64,000 nucleotides of DNA from contig NZ_VCEK01000002.1 of the NCBI RefSeq assembly GCF_005862235.1, positions 310,001 to 374,000 on the forward strand, read 5' to 3'. Both the position numbers and the translations under genes were made by a program. How positions within the stretch are numbered: position 1 is the first letter of the stretch; every line of letters begins with the position of its first letter. The notes under the pieces are model-generated. The model was not told the DNA's origin, searched no databases, and saw only the letters and a program-made list of their open reading frames with translations. Positions 1-8,223 of this stretch are shown here, piece by piece. Origin of the DNA: Saccharomonospora piscinae. Lineage in GTDB: Bacteria; Actinomycetota; Actinomycetes; Mycobacteriales; Pseudonocardiaceae.

Positions 1-1971
1 ACGTTGCGGCTCTCGTTCGCGGATCGCGTCGCAGCGCTCCCCCACGCCACGCGCCTGCTCGTGACCGTCGCCGCGGCCGACGGCACCGGCGATGCCGCGA
101 CCGTGCTCGCGGCCGCCACCACCCTGGGTGCGGGACCCGCCGACCTGACCGCGGCCGAGCGGGCCGAGCTGCTGGAGTTCCGGGAGACCCGCCTCGAGTT
201 CCGCCATCCCCTCGTGCGCGCCGCCGCGTGCGGGGCGGCGTCGGTGACCGAACGGCTCACCGTGCACCGGGCGCTGGCCGCCGCACTCACGGCACCGGAG
301 GACGCCGACCGCAGGGCGTGGCACCTCGCGTCCGCCACCACAGGGCGGGACGCCGACGTCGCCGCCGCGCTGGAAAGCACCGCCGAACACGCACGGGCCA
401 GGGGCGGCTCCGTCGCGGTCGCCTCCGCCTACGAGCGGGCCGCCGCGCTGAGCACCACCGCGTGCGAGAGGACGCGCAGACTGGTGGCGGCAGCCCGGGC
501 GGCGGCGGACGCGGGCCAGCCCGACCGCGCGCTCGATCTCGTGCGGCAGGCCGAGCGGTACTGTCCCACCCCGGCCGCGGGAGCGTGGACCGCGATGATC
601 CACGCCGTGATCGCCGACGACCAGGACCGATCCGGCGAGTCCTACCGGGTGTTGACGGACGCAGCCCATGCCGTCGCGGCCGACGATCCCGAACTGGCCG
701 GCGGCCTGGTGTTCTGGGCCGCGCACTCGGCGTGGACGGCGAACGAGCCGGCGTTGATGGAGCAGGCCGCGCAGCTCGCGCGACGGTGGGAGCTGCCCAC
801 GGCCTCGTCGGCGTGGCGCCTGGTGCGGGCGGGCAGGGGCACGGCGACGGCGCGCAGGTCCGCGTTACGGGAGCTACTCACCGACGCCGGCACGCTGTTC
901 GGCGGGTGCTGCGACCGGCCGCTGGCCCTGCGGGGCCGGACGACGGTCGCCGAGTGGCACCTCCTCGCAGGCGACCACCTTCAGGCTCGAACGGTCGCCG
1001 ACGACGTCGTGCGTGCCGCCAGGGCCGAGTGCGCGGCGGGCGTGCTCGCCCCGGCACTGGCGGTGCTCGCGGACGCGGAACTGAGGCTGGGCCTGCACGC
1101 GCAGGCCCGCGCCACGGCCACCGAGGGGCTGCGCCTCGCCGAGGAGAGCAGCCAGGCCCGCGCGGTGTCGGCGTTGTCGGGAGTGCTGGCGCGCCTGGCG
1201 GCGCTGGCCGGAGACACCGAGGCGCTCTCGGCGCACGCGCCGCGCGCCGACGTCGGCGACGCCACCCACGCACTCGCCTCACTCGATCTGGGCCACGGCA
1301 GGCACGACGCCGCGGTGCAGCGACTGGTCACCGTGTCCGCCGACACGCCACGCGACGCGGCGGATCTGGCCGAAGCGGTGGCGCGCGCACACCACACCGG
1401 GGCCGACGCGAGCTGGTGGCACGACGTCCGCGAGCGGGCGGAGCGCGCGGTCGCCGGACTCGACCCGGCCGGGGCCGTGGCGCTGCGCGGCCTGGCCCTG
1501 CTGGCCGAAGCGCGCTCGGCGGAGGAAGCCGACGCCCTGTTCACCCGCGCTCTCGACGCCCATGACGCCGAGCCACGGCAGGTCTTCGAGCGCGCCCGCA
1601 CCGACCTGGCGTACGGCGAGTGGTTGCGGCGCAGGCGGAGGGCGACGGAGGCACGGACTCACCTGCGCGCCGCCGTAACGGGGTTCGAGAGCCTGGGCGC
1701 GCGGCCGTGGTCCGCACGAGCGCGCACGGAACTGCGCGCGAGTGGGGAGAGCCTCGTCAGCGCTCCCACACGCGCTGCCGACGTCGAGGCCCGGCTCACC
1801 CCGCAGGAGCGGCGCATCGTCGGCCTCGCGGCCACCGGCCTGAGCAACCGGGACATCGGCACCCGGCTGTTCCTCAGTCCGCGCACCGTCGGTTACCACC
1901 TGTACAAGGCGTATCCGAAGCTGGGGGTGTCGTCGCGGGGAGAGCTGGCCGGGCTCGGCCTGGCGGGCTGA
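1..1971 (+). CDS. LuxR-family transcriptional regulator, C-terminal part (5' truncated by window)
   Basis: The frame is open from the first base, so the true start lies upstream of the window. What remains is an all-helical middle region rich in Ala and Arg, like the MalT/LAL regulators after their ATPase domain. A C-terminal LuxR helix-turn-helix follows (LTPQERRIVGLAATGLSN then RDIGTRLFLSPRTV, last 60 residues). Known LAL regulators carry an N-terminal ATP-binding module; that part would be upstream and cannot be confirmed here. The gene reads toward the acidic hypothetical at 2002, with about 30 bases between them. The regulated pathway is unknown. Confidence 0.85.
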   Translation, partial: TLRLSFADRVAALPHATRLLVTVAAADGTGDAATVLAAATTLGAGPADLTAAERAELLEFRETRLEFRHPLVRAAACGAASVTERLTVHRALAAALTAPEDADRRAWHLASATTGRDADVAAALESTAEHARARGGSVAVASAYERAAALSTTACERTRRLVAAARAAADAGQPDRALDLVRQAERYCPTPAAGAWTAMIHAVIADDQDRSGESYRVLTDAAHAVAADDPELAGGLVFWAAHSAWTANEPALMEQAAQLARRWELPTASSAWRLVRAGRGTATARRSALRELLTDAGTLFGGCCDRPLALRGRTTVAEWHLLAGDHLQARTVADDVVRAARAECAAGVLAPALAVLADAELRLGLHAQARATATEGLRLAEESSQARAVSALSGVLARLAALAGDTEALSAHAPRADVGDATHALASLDLGHGRHDAAVQRLVTVSADTPRDAADLAEAVARAHHTGADASWWHDVRERAERAVAGLDPAGAVALRGLALLAEARSAEEADALFTRALDAHDAEPRQVFERARTDLAYGEWLRRRRRATEARTHLRAAVTGFESLGARPWSARARTELRASGESLVSAPTRAADVEARLTPQERRIVGLAATGLSNRDIGTRLFLSPRTVGYHLYKAYPKLGVSSRGELAGLGLAG

Positions 1972-2001
1972 GCAGCGGCGGGTCGTGTCACACTGCGCAC
2001 C

Positions 2002-3039
2002 GTGGAGTACCAACTCACCGCCGAACTCGCGTCCCCGCTCGCGACACCGGACCTCGACCCGCTCCAGCGGGTCGGCGTCGTCGCGCTGCTGGACGAGCGG
2101 TTGAGCGCGCTGGCGGGAATCGAGGGGCCGGACGGCGTCGAGATCGTCCCGGTGGAGCACTCCGTCGAGGCACACGCCGGTGGCGCGGTGGTGAGCTGGC
2201 TGCTCGACGCGCCCGCGCTGGTGTTCGCCGAGGACGCCACGCGCGCCGTGCTGGAGCAGCTCGTCGAGGAGATCGACCTCCTGCACGGCTGGGAGGTCAA
2301 GCACTGCGCCGTGACGGCGACCGACGACCAGTTGGAGACGGCGCTGGCCGCCTCGGCCGCCCCGGACGGTGCCCACGCGACCGCCGGTGACGGCACCGGG
2401 TGGGCCGCCGATGTCAACATCGCCGTGTCGGAGGCCGAGCTGGCCGAGCGCAGGCAGCGGTTGCTGCGGTCGGGGCCCCACCTGCGAGCCTTTGACCCGG
2501 ACGTGTTCGGCGAGCTCGACGACGAGCAGGCCCGGTACGCGGCGGGAGCGCTGCTGCACGGCGTCGAGTTGCTCGTCGACGAGGTGTTCGGCGATGTCCA
2601 GCTGCTGGATGACGAGGACGCCACCGTCGACGAGGTCGACGCGCTGTGGGCGCTGGACGAACTGCCGCCGGAGTACGCCGACCGCTACACCGCCCTGTTC
2701 GCCAAGCAGTTCCTGGTCACGACGACGATTCTCGGGCACCGGCTGACGCGGGACGGCTGGGACGGTCCGCTGTGCGTGGCTGAGGCACTGGCGTTGCGCA
2801 TTGCGGCGGCGCGCGCGGAAGTGGAACTCGACCTCGCCGACGTACTCGATCCCGACGACGTCGAGGTGGTCTTCGCCCGGTTCGCCGAGGTCGCGCTGGC
2901 CGGGCTCGACGACGAGCCGCTGTTCGACGTCGCCGAGGCGGATCTGCCCGATGACCTGGCGTTCGACCGCTGGTTCCAGCCCAGGGCACGGCCCGACGGC
3001 ACCCCGCCGCCCCATCCGTACCTCGCCGACCAGGACTGA
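2002..3039 (+). CDS. acidic hypothetical protein (345 aa)
   Basis: I do not recognise this protein. It is strongly acidic, rich in Asp, Glu, Ala and Leu, with no signal peptide or membrane segment visible, so probably cytosolic. The start is GTG at 2002. A CACACT box ends 7 bases before it, a weak version of the leaderless pattern seen elsewhere in the window. Coding style (third-position G/C) is normal for the region. A hairpin terminator follows at 3056. Confidence 0.75.
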   Translation: MEYQLTAELASPLATPDLDPLQRVGVVALLDERLSALAGIEGPDGVEIVPVEHSVEAHAGGAVVSWLLDAPALVFAEDATRAVLEQLVEEIDLLHGWEVKHCAVTATDDQLETALAASAAPDGAHATAGDGTGWAADVNIAVSEAELAERRQRLLRSGPHLRAFDPDVFGELDDEQARYAAGALLHGVELLVDEVFGDVQLLDDEDATVDEVDALWALDELPPEYADRYTALFAKQFLVTTTILGHRLTRDGWDGPLCVAEALALRIAAARAEVELDLADVLDPDDVEVVFARFAEVALAGLDDEPLFDVAEADLPDDLAFDRWFQPRARPDGTPPPHPYLADQD

Positions 3040-3055
3040 GTCGCACCGCTATGAC

Positions 3056-3087
3056 GTGAATTGTCCTTTTCACTTCGGACAATTCAC
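3056..3087 (+). terminator. intrinsic terminator hairpin
   Basis: Perfect 11-bp inverted repeat (GTGAATTGTCC with its complement) around a 10-base loop, followed by a pyrimidine-rich stretch. It lies 17 bases after the stop of the acidic hypothetical gene and is unusually A/T-rich for this genome. Confidence 0.65.
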
Positions 3088-3174
3088 CTTCTTTCGGCTT
3101 GGGCTCCCCGGGTGAATGACTCCGGTGATCGACGCCCGCAATAACCGAAACAGCTTTCGATTACAAGACTGCAC

Positions 3175-3257
3175 AGCATGATCTCTCCCCTTTAGCGTTC
3201 GGCGCTATCACCGTCAACCCTGCTCGGTGATATTCACACCATCGGGAGAGATCAGCT
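3175..3257 (+). promoter_or_regulatory. 5' leader hairpin hiding the protease ribosome binding site
   Basis: TGATCTCTCCC at 3179-3189 pairs perfectly with GGGAGAGATCA at 3244-3254. After one bulged A (3178), AGC 3175-3177 pairs with GCT 3255-3257, directly before the ATG at 3258. The 3' strand contains the only evident Shine-Dalgarno, GGGAGAG. An inner hairpin, TATCACCG (3206-3213) with CGGTGATA (3225-3232), sits inside. The arrangement suggests control of translation by folding; the trigger is unknown. Confidence 0.55.
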
Positions 3258-4193
3258 ATGAAACGACCTCTCATTCGATCCCTCGTCGCCGGGATCGCCC
3301 TCGCGGGCGGCTCGGCGGCGCTCGCCGCACCCGCGGGAGCGGCCACCGACCCGGTCGCGTCGGCACTCGACGACGTCACCGGGCAGGCGGCGGCCGTCGT
3401 GGCAGGCGAGCAGGACAGGATCGAACAGTACTGGAGCGCGGAACGCATGGAGGCGGCGAAGCCCGCCGAAGAGCGATTCCTCGGCTCCGGCAAGGCCGGT
3501 GCGGTGACCGCGCGGGCCGAGGCGGCGGCGGCGGGCGGCGTGAGGGCGGCGGCCGAGCCGGAGACCCCGCAGCCTCGGCTCGGCAAGGTGTTCTTCACCC
3601 TGGGCGGCACCGATTACGTGTGCTCCGGCACGGCCACGGAGAGCGGAAACGGCGACGTCGTCACCACCGCGGGCCACTGCCTCAACGAGGGCCCGGGTGA
3701 CTTCGCGACCAACTTCGCGTTCGTGCCGGCCTACGACAACGGCGACACTCCCTACGGGACGTGGACGGCCGAGCACCTCTACGCGCCGACCCAGTGGGCC
3801 CAGTCCGGTGACTTCAACTACGACGTGGGCTTCGCCGTGATGAACGAGAACGGTTCGGGCGACAGCCTCACGGACGTCGTCGGGTCGTATCCCATCGCGT
3901 TCGACCTGCCGCGCGGACTGTCCTACACCGCCTACGGCTACCCCGCGGCGTCCCCGTTCGACGGCGAGGAACTGTACTCCTGCACCGGAACCGCGCGGGA
4001 CGACTGGCTCGGTTCCAACGACCAGGGCCTGACCTGCGACATGACGGGCGGCTCCTCGGGCGGCGGCTGGATCACCGACGGTCAGCTCAACTCGGTGAAC
4101 AGCTTCAAGTACACCTTCGACCCGAACACCATGTACGGGCCGTACTTCGGTTCGGTGGCCCAGTCGGCCTACACCACGGCCGCCTCGGCCTGA
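3258..4193 (+). CDS. secreted trypsin-like serine protease (S1 family)
   Basis: Extracellular serine endopeptidase. An N-terminal signal peptide (KR near the start, hydrophobic core, Ala-rich cleavage region ending near residue 30) precedes a roughly 80-residue stretch that may be a propeptide. The catalytic triad is visible: His in TTAGHCL near residue 139, Asp in YDVGFAV, and Ser in TGGSSGGGW near residue 266. Paired cysteines (VCSG/GHC and CTG/CDM) fit disulfides in an exported enzyme. The start at 3258 has GGGAGAG seven bases upstream, which is buried in the leader hairpin. Substrate is unknown. A strong terminator separates it from the convergent DUF6328 gene. Confidence 0.9.
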   Translation: MKRPLIRSLVAGIALAGGSAALAAPAGAATDPVASALDDVTGQAAAVVAGEQDRIEQYWSAERMEAAKPAEERFLGSGKAGAVTARAEAAAAGGVRAAAEPETPQPRLGKVFFTLGGTDYVCSGTATESGNGDVVTTAGHCLNEGPGDFATNFAFVPAYDNGDTPYGTWTAEHLYAPTQWAQSGDFNYDVGFAVMNENGSGDSLTDVVGSYPIAFDLPRGLSYTAYGYPAASPFDGEELYSCTGTARDDWLGSNDQGLTCDMTGGSSGGGWITDGQLNSVNSFKYTFDPNTMYGPYFGSVAQSAYTTAASA

Positions 4194-4204
4194 CCGGCAC
4201 GACT

Positions 4205-4241
4205 CCGGGAGGGGCGCGGTGACATCCCGCGCCCCTCCCGG
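4205..4241. terminator. bidirectional terminator between convergent genes
   Basis: Perfect 14-bp inverted repeat, CCGGGAGGGGCGCG with its complement, loop 4219-4227, ending where the stop codon of the minus-strand DUF6328 gene begins. Confidence 0.75.
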
Positions 4242-4729
4242 TCATTGCCAATCCTCGCGGTCCTCGCGGTCCTCACGGTCGTCGCGCAGCCACCTCGGCA
4301 CCACGAACCACAGGACGGTGAACAGGCCACCGAGCACGGCCGCCAGTGCCACCATGGCGGCGATCCCGAAGACGACCTTGCCGATCAGCGCCACGGTCAG
4401 CGTGATCGCCACCGCCAGGCAGGCGAGACCAGCCACCACCAGCCGGTTGCCGACCCGCAGGATCGCCGTGCGGCGACCCTCGCGAAACAGCACCCGATGC
4501 CACGCCGCCGGCGCCGTGAGCAGTGCGGTCGCCGCCGCCGTGAACAACACGGTCACCAGGTACAGCGACTTCTCGAACCCACTCGCCTCGCGGAACGGCG
4601 ACGTGAACGCCACGGCGAGCAGGAACCCGAAGAGGATCTGCCTTCGGCCTGGGCGACCCGCAGCTCACCGAGCAGCTCGTTGACGTTGCGCGTGAGCTGC
4701 TGGTGCCGGGCTTCGCCCTCGTCGGTCAC
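4242..4729 (-). pseudogene. DUF6328-family membrane protein gene with a one-base frameshift
   Basis: The N-terminal part starts at GTG 4729 and reads through NELLGELRVAQAEG. It then runs into a wrong frame near 4639-4645. The correct continuation (ILFGFLLAVAFTSPF and three further membrane helices, ending in a charged RED-repeat tail) is in the neighbouring frame down to the stop at 4242. The span is 488 bases, one short of 163 whole codons, so one base is missing. The start overlaps the EamA gene stop as GTGA, indicating translational coupling. It may be a true recent pseudogene or a sequencing error. DUF6328 proteins are small membrane proteins of unknown role. Confidence 0.75.
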
Positions 4730-5673
4730 CGGCCCGCACCCACCGGTTCGGGATCCAGCACCACCTTCGTGGGGCGGGAGCGCTCGTGCCAGCCCAGCGC
4801 CGTGATCGAGCAGACCACCACGACCAGCCCCAGCCACTGCGTCACCGTGAGATCGGCGTCGAGCACCGTGACACTGATGATCGCCGCCGTGACGGGGAAC
4901 GCGAGCTCGGCCAGCGTGGCCCGTGCGGCGGGCGTGGCCTGCATCCCCACGTAGTACAGGCTCAGGGCCAATAGTCCGGGAACCAGCGCCAGGAGCACCA
5001 GGCCCGTGGCGTTGTCCCAGCCCACGGCGAACGGGCTGCCCTGCGCGGCCACGATCACCGCCGCCACCGGAAGCCCGATCGTGAACCGCAACGCGGTGAC
5101 GTCCCGGGGCCGCAGCGACGCCGACACGAACCGGCCGAGCACGGTGCCACCTGCCCACAGCGCCGCCGCGCCCAGCGCGAGCAGTGCGGTGCGCAGCGCC
5201 GACACCTCGACGTCGAGCGGGTCCGAGAACGAAAGCAGCCAGGCGCCCACCAGCGCGGGCATGGCGAACACCAGGTATCCCGCACGGAGTCGTTCGCCGA
5301 GGAGCGCGAACGCGGCGACCATCGCGAACAACGGCTGGAACTTCTGCAGCACCAGCGGCGTCACCGGATCGCCCGTCTGGAAGGCGGCGGTGAACAGGGC
5401 GGTCGCCAGCGCGGAGGCGCCGCCACCGATCAGCAGCACGGCGCCCCACTCCCTCGGCCCGCAGCGAGCCAGCGCTCGTAGCGCCGAGGGCAGGAACGGC
5501 AGGAGGACCACCGCGACGATCAGGTGCTCCCAGAACACCACCGTCGCCGCGGGCAGTTCCTCGGCCAGCGGCAGGCGGAGCAACCCGTCGGTGCCCCACA
5601 ACCCCGCCGCGATCGCCACGAGCCACGTCCGGTCGGTACCCGTGGTCCGACCCATTCCCGCCGTCGTCATCAC
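4726..5673 (-). CDS. EamA/DMT-family transporter
   Basis: Drug/metabolite transporter superfamily permease of the EamA type with about ten hydrophobic helices in two repeats, at the cytoplasmic membrane. Substrate is unknown; family members export amino acids, sugars or toxic metabolites. The GTG start at 5673 lies exactly 6 bases after a TAGCCT box (5680-5685), so translation is probably leaderless; two ATG codons follow at once. Its stop overlaps the start of the DUF6328 gene. Confidence 0.85.
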   Translation of the reverse strand: MMTTAGMGRTTGTDRTWLVAIAAGLWGTDGLLRLPLAEELPAATVVFWEHLIVAVVLLPFLPSALRALARCGPREWGAVLLIGGGASALATALFTAAFQTGDPVTPLVLQKFQPLFAMVAAFALLGERLRAGYLVFAMPALVGAWLLSFSDPLDVEVSALRTALLALGAAALWAGGTVLGRFVSASLRPRDVTALRFTIGLPVAAVIVAAQGSPFAVGWDNATGLVLLALVPGLLALSLYYVGMQATPAARATLAELAFPVTAAIISVTVLDADLTVTQWLGLVVVVCSITALGWHERSRPTKVVLDPEPVGAGR

Positions 5674-5679
5674 GCTCCC

Positions 5680-5685
5680 AGGCTA
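5680..5685 (-). promoter_or_regulatory. -10 box for leaderless EamA gene
   Basis: TAGCCT, 6-base gap, then GTG 5673. Confidence 0.5.
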
Positions 5686-5774
5686 CGAGCCATCGCCCGG
5701 TTGACCACGGAGTGGACGCCACGGACGGGCGACACCGCGTTGCGGCCCGGTGTGGCGTCTGGTTAGCACGACAT

Positions 5775-6353
5775 ATGCGCACCCGAATCAGCACCGTTCT
5801 CACGACACTCGCGACGGCAGCCACGATCACGGCCGTGACGGCCCCTGGCGCCGCCGCCGCACCCGAACCCGTGACGTTCACGGCCGTCCTCGGAACGTTC
5901 GAGTCCGACCTCCAGGGCGGCACGGCCGTCACCTACGACACCGCGCTCGTCCCGCGCGGCGGCGTCGCGGGTGTCTCGTCGCTGACCTCTCCGGCACGAG
6001 GCACCGTCACCGAGTTGACGGTGCGCGGGCTGCTGCCCGACCGGCAGTACGGCGCCCACGTACACGTCAACCCGTGCGGTGCCACCGGCGAGGCGGCGGG
6101 ACCGCACTACCAGCACGTGCCCGACCCGGAGCAGCCCTCCACCGACCCGGCCTACGCCAACCCGGAGAACGAGATCTGGCTCGACCTCACCACCGACTCG
6201 GAGGGCGCGGGCAAGTCCCGGTCCGAGGTCGCCTGGACCTTCGGTGAGCGCAAGCCCGCGTCCGTGGTGATCCACGAACGTCACACCGCCACGGGCGAGG
6301 GCGAGGCAGGAGCCGCGGGCGCCAGGCTGGCGTGCGTCGACGTCGACTTCTGA
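5775..6353 (+). CDS. secreted Cu/Zn superoxide dismutase-like protein
   Basis: Signal peptide (MRTR then a hydrophobic, Ala-rich stretch to about residue 30) followed by a SOD-like beta domain. The metal region GAHVHVNPCG then GPHYQHVPDP gives the expected histidines, and VVIHERH gives a late copper-type ligand. Two cysteines (NPCG and LACVD) can form the conserved disulfide. It departs from classical SodC in spacing, so catalytic activity is not certain; a redox-inactive SOD-fold protein is an alternative. ATG 5775 is chosen because it begins the signal peptide. A terminator follows at 6364. Confidence 0.75.
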   Translation: MRTRISTVLTTLATAATITAVTAPGAAAAPEPVTFTAVLGTFESDLQGGTAVTYDTALVPRGGVAGVSSLTSPARGTVTELTVRGLLPDRQYGAHVHVNPCGATGEAAGPHYQHVPDPEQPSTDPAYANPENEIWLDLTTDSEGAGKSRSEVAWTFGERKPASVVIHERHTATGEGEAGAAGARLACVDVDF

Positions 6354-6363
6354 CCACGATCGA

Positions 6364-6395
6364 CCCGCGGTGCCAGGGAACTCCAGCACCGCGGG
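6364..6395 (+). terminator. terminator hairpin after SOD-like gene
   Basis: Perfect 10-bp inverted repeat CCCGCGGTGC with its complement, 12-base loop, starting 11 bases after the stop. Confidence 0.65.
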
Positions 6396-6412
6396 CTCGA
6401 TACTCGGGTGAG

Positions 6413-6442
6413 TTAACTGAGCAGTCAGTTAATTGATAGGCT
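6413..6442 (+). promoter_or_regulatory. palindromic operator plus -10 box of the TetR-yqeB operon
   Basis: TTAACTGA (6413-6420), a 4-base gap, then TCAGTTAA (6425-6432) form a perfect inverted repeat. A TAGGCT box follows at 6437-6442, exactly 6 bases before the GTG start at 6449. A dimeric regulator bound here would cover the promoter spacer, so autorepression by the TetR protein is likely. Confidence 0.65.
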
Positions 6443-6448
6443 GGGCCG

Positions 6449-7051
6449 GTGCCCCGCCCTCCTGATCCCGCCAGGGCCGCAGCACGCAGGGAAGCCGTCA
6501 CCGCGGCAGCGGCACGGCTGTTCGCCGAGCGCGGCTACGAGAACACCTCGGTGACCGACCTCGCCCGCGCGGCGGGACTGTCCTCGGGCAGCGTCTTCTA
6601 CCACTTCCCGGACAAACGCGCGGTCTTCCGTTCGCTGTTCGAGCGCGACCTTCCCCAGTGCCGGGAACTCGTCGAGCGGAGCCTGGACACCGACGACCCG
6701 CTGGAATCGATCCTGGGCATGGTCGACGCGCTGGGAGCCGAAGCACTCGACCCCACGGCGCCGGGCATCATGGTGGAGCTGCTGCGCCAGGTGGACAGGG
6801 ACCCCGAACTGGCGCGCATCGTGAGCGAGAACGCCTCCGTGCTCCACCACGGTTTCGCCACGCTGCTCCGGCGCGCCATCGAGTCCGGGACCGTCGATGG
6901 CGGGCTCGACCCCGACGAAGCCGCGGCCTGGATCCAGGCCGTGATCGACGCCGCGTTCCTCAACGCGGAGAACGATACCGACCCGCGCCCCATGCTGCGC
7001 CTGATCGTCGGCCGGTTCCTCGCCGCGCCGACCACCGGAAAGGCCACTTGA
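6449..7051 (+). CDS. TetR-family transcriptional repressor
   Basis: N-terminal TetR DNA-binding domain: AAARLFAERGYENTSVTDLA, then AAGLSSGSVFYHFPDK with the usual YYHF-like end, residues about 15-62. A helical ligand-binding domain follows. The GTG start at 6449 is probably leaderless. The stop overlaps the ATG of the YqeB-like gene (TGATG), so the two are co-translated. The palindrome at 6413-6432 in its own promoter is the obvious binding site. Ligand unknown. Confidence 0.9.
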   Translation: MPRPPDPARAAARREAVTAAAARLFAERGYENTSVTDLARAAGLSSGSVFYHFPDKRAVFRSLFERDLPQCRELVERSLDTDDPLESILGMVDALGAEALDPTAPGIMVELLRQVDRDPELARIVSENASVLHHGFATLLRRAIESGTVDGGLDPDEAAAWIQAVIDAAFLNAENDTDPRPMLRLIVGRFLAAPTTGKAT

Positions 7052-7800
7052 TGACCGACACTCCGGCCGCCGTGACCGTGCGCCAGCACACGGCGGTCTC
7101 GTTCCTGCTCGTGCTCGTCCCGCTCGTGCTGGGCGCCGCGCTCGGTCTCGTGGTAGACCCCCTCGTCAACTGGTTGATCGACAGGGTGGACAGCGCACCG
7201 GCACCGCTACGACTGGCCGCCGAGCTGCCGCCTGCCTGGGCTGCGGCGGCCCTCGCGGCGGTCGGCACCGGCGCGGGCGTGTGGCTCGCGCACCGCGCCC
7301 GGGCGGAGGCGCTGACCCTGACCGTCGGACCCGACGAGGTGCGGCTCACCCAGAACGGCGCGCAGCGGTGCGTGTCCAGGGCCGCCGTAGCCGAGGTGTT
7401 CCTCGACCGGCGCGACCTCGTCCTGCTCGACGCGCGCGCCCGGCAACTCGCCCGCCACGACGCGAGGGAACTGAACCCCGAGGCCGTGGGCGCCGCGTTC
7501 GCGCGCTTCGCCTACCCGTGGTGCGGGACCGAGGACCCGCACGAGAGCGAGTTCCGGCGCTGGGCCGACGGTGACCCGGCACTGACGGACGAGCTCCACG
7601 GCCTGCTGCGGTCGCGGGCGGACGCGGTGCTGAGCAAGGACACCACGCGCGCCACCGAACTGGCCGACAGTGCCCGCGAGCGGGGCATCGTCGTCCGGGA
7701 TCGGGACGGTGCCCAGCAGTACCGTTGGCTGGTCGCTGCACGACTCCAGGGACGGGGTGGTGGAAAAGATGAGGACTTACCACGCGGAAGTCAGCCGTGA
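7051..7800 (+). CDS. YqeB-like membrane protein
   Basis: Two N-terminal transmembrane segments (residues about 20-40 and 65-85), then a soluble domain containing TVGPDEVRLTQ and FLDRRDLVLLD, resembling the PH-like domain of Bacillus YqeB. Start and coupling to the TetR gene are clear. The natural end of the family is probably near QQYRWL. The remaining 20 or so residues look non-conserved and overlap the next gene, so the 3' end may have been altered. Function unknown. Confidence 0.65.
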   Translation: MTDTPAAVTVRQHTAVSFLLVLVPLVLGAALGLVVDPLVNWLIDRVDSAPAPLRLAAELPPAWAAAALAAVGTGAGVWLAHRARAEALTLTVGPDEVRLTQNGAQRCVSRAAVAEVFLDRRDLVLLDARARQLARHDARELNPEAVGAAFARFAYPWCGTEDPHESEFRRWADGDPALTDELHGLLRSRADAVLSKDTTRATELADSARERGIVVRDRDGAQQYRWLVAARLQGRGGGKDEDLPRGSQP

Positions 7801-8146
7801 CGGTAGGTTCTGGCTCATCACGGTTCGCGAGATCGAACGATCGACCCAGGCTCTCCGCTACAAGGATGTACGGGCGATGGCGAGCGAACTCAACGAGATC
7901 ATGGAAGATCTCGGCAGTGACGAGTACGAGCTTGAGATCGACGTGCAACTGCCGAGATCCGTGAAAGATCACCAGGATCGCGCCGACGTTCTGCGCCGGG
8001 CCGCTCAGCGCAAGCAGGCGGAAGCGGCCGCCGAAAGTCGTGCGGCCGTGCAGGAATTGCTGTCCATGGGGTTGTCGCAGCGCCAAGCGGGGGACGTGCT
8101 CGGCGTGTCGTTCCAGCGCGTGAGCCAGTTGGCGAAATCGAGCTAG
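7769..8146 (+). CDS. orphan HicB-like antitoxin-type protein with C-terminal HTH
   Basis: The N-terminal half (YHAEVSRDGRFWLITV, then TQALRYKDV) matches the degenerate RNase-H-like fold of HicB antitoxins. The C-terminal half (GLSQRQAGDVLGVSFQRVSQ) is a helix-turn-helix. ATG 7769 is chosen for its fit to the family and GGTGG just upstream; GTG 7757 and 7760 are alternatives. It overlaps the end of the YqeB-like gene by at least 32 bases. No HicA toxin lies nearby, so it is more likely a solitary DNA-binding regulator. A hairpin follows directly. Confidence 0.65.
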   Translation: MRTYHAEVSRDGRFWLITVREIERSTQALRYKDVRAMASELNEIMEDLGSDEYELEIDVQLPRSVKDHQDRADVLRRAAQRKQAEAAAESRAAVQELLSMGLSQRQAGDVLGVSFQRVSQLAKSS

Positions 8147-8148
8147 CT

Positions 8149-8173
8149 GCCGGTTGCGGTAACCGCATCCGGC
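8149..8173 (+). terminator. terminator hairpin after HicB-like gene
   Basis: GCCGG and TGCGGT pair with ACCGCA and CCGGC around a single A; starts 3 bases after the stop. Confidence 0.5.
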
Positions 8174-8223
8174 GGTGGTGGCGCCACCCGTCGTTACCTT
8201 AGGCTCGGGGCTCGGTCACGAGT

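Noticed and set aside
1279-3015. Long minus-strand open frame (578 codons) opposite the regulator and acidic hypothetical gene
   Set aside because: Runs antisense through two plus-strand genes, biased composition and no domain; a G+C-driven shadow.
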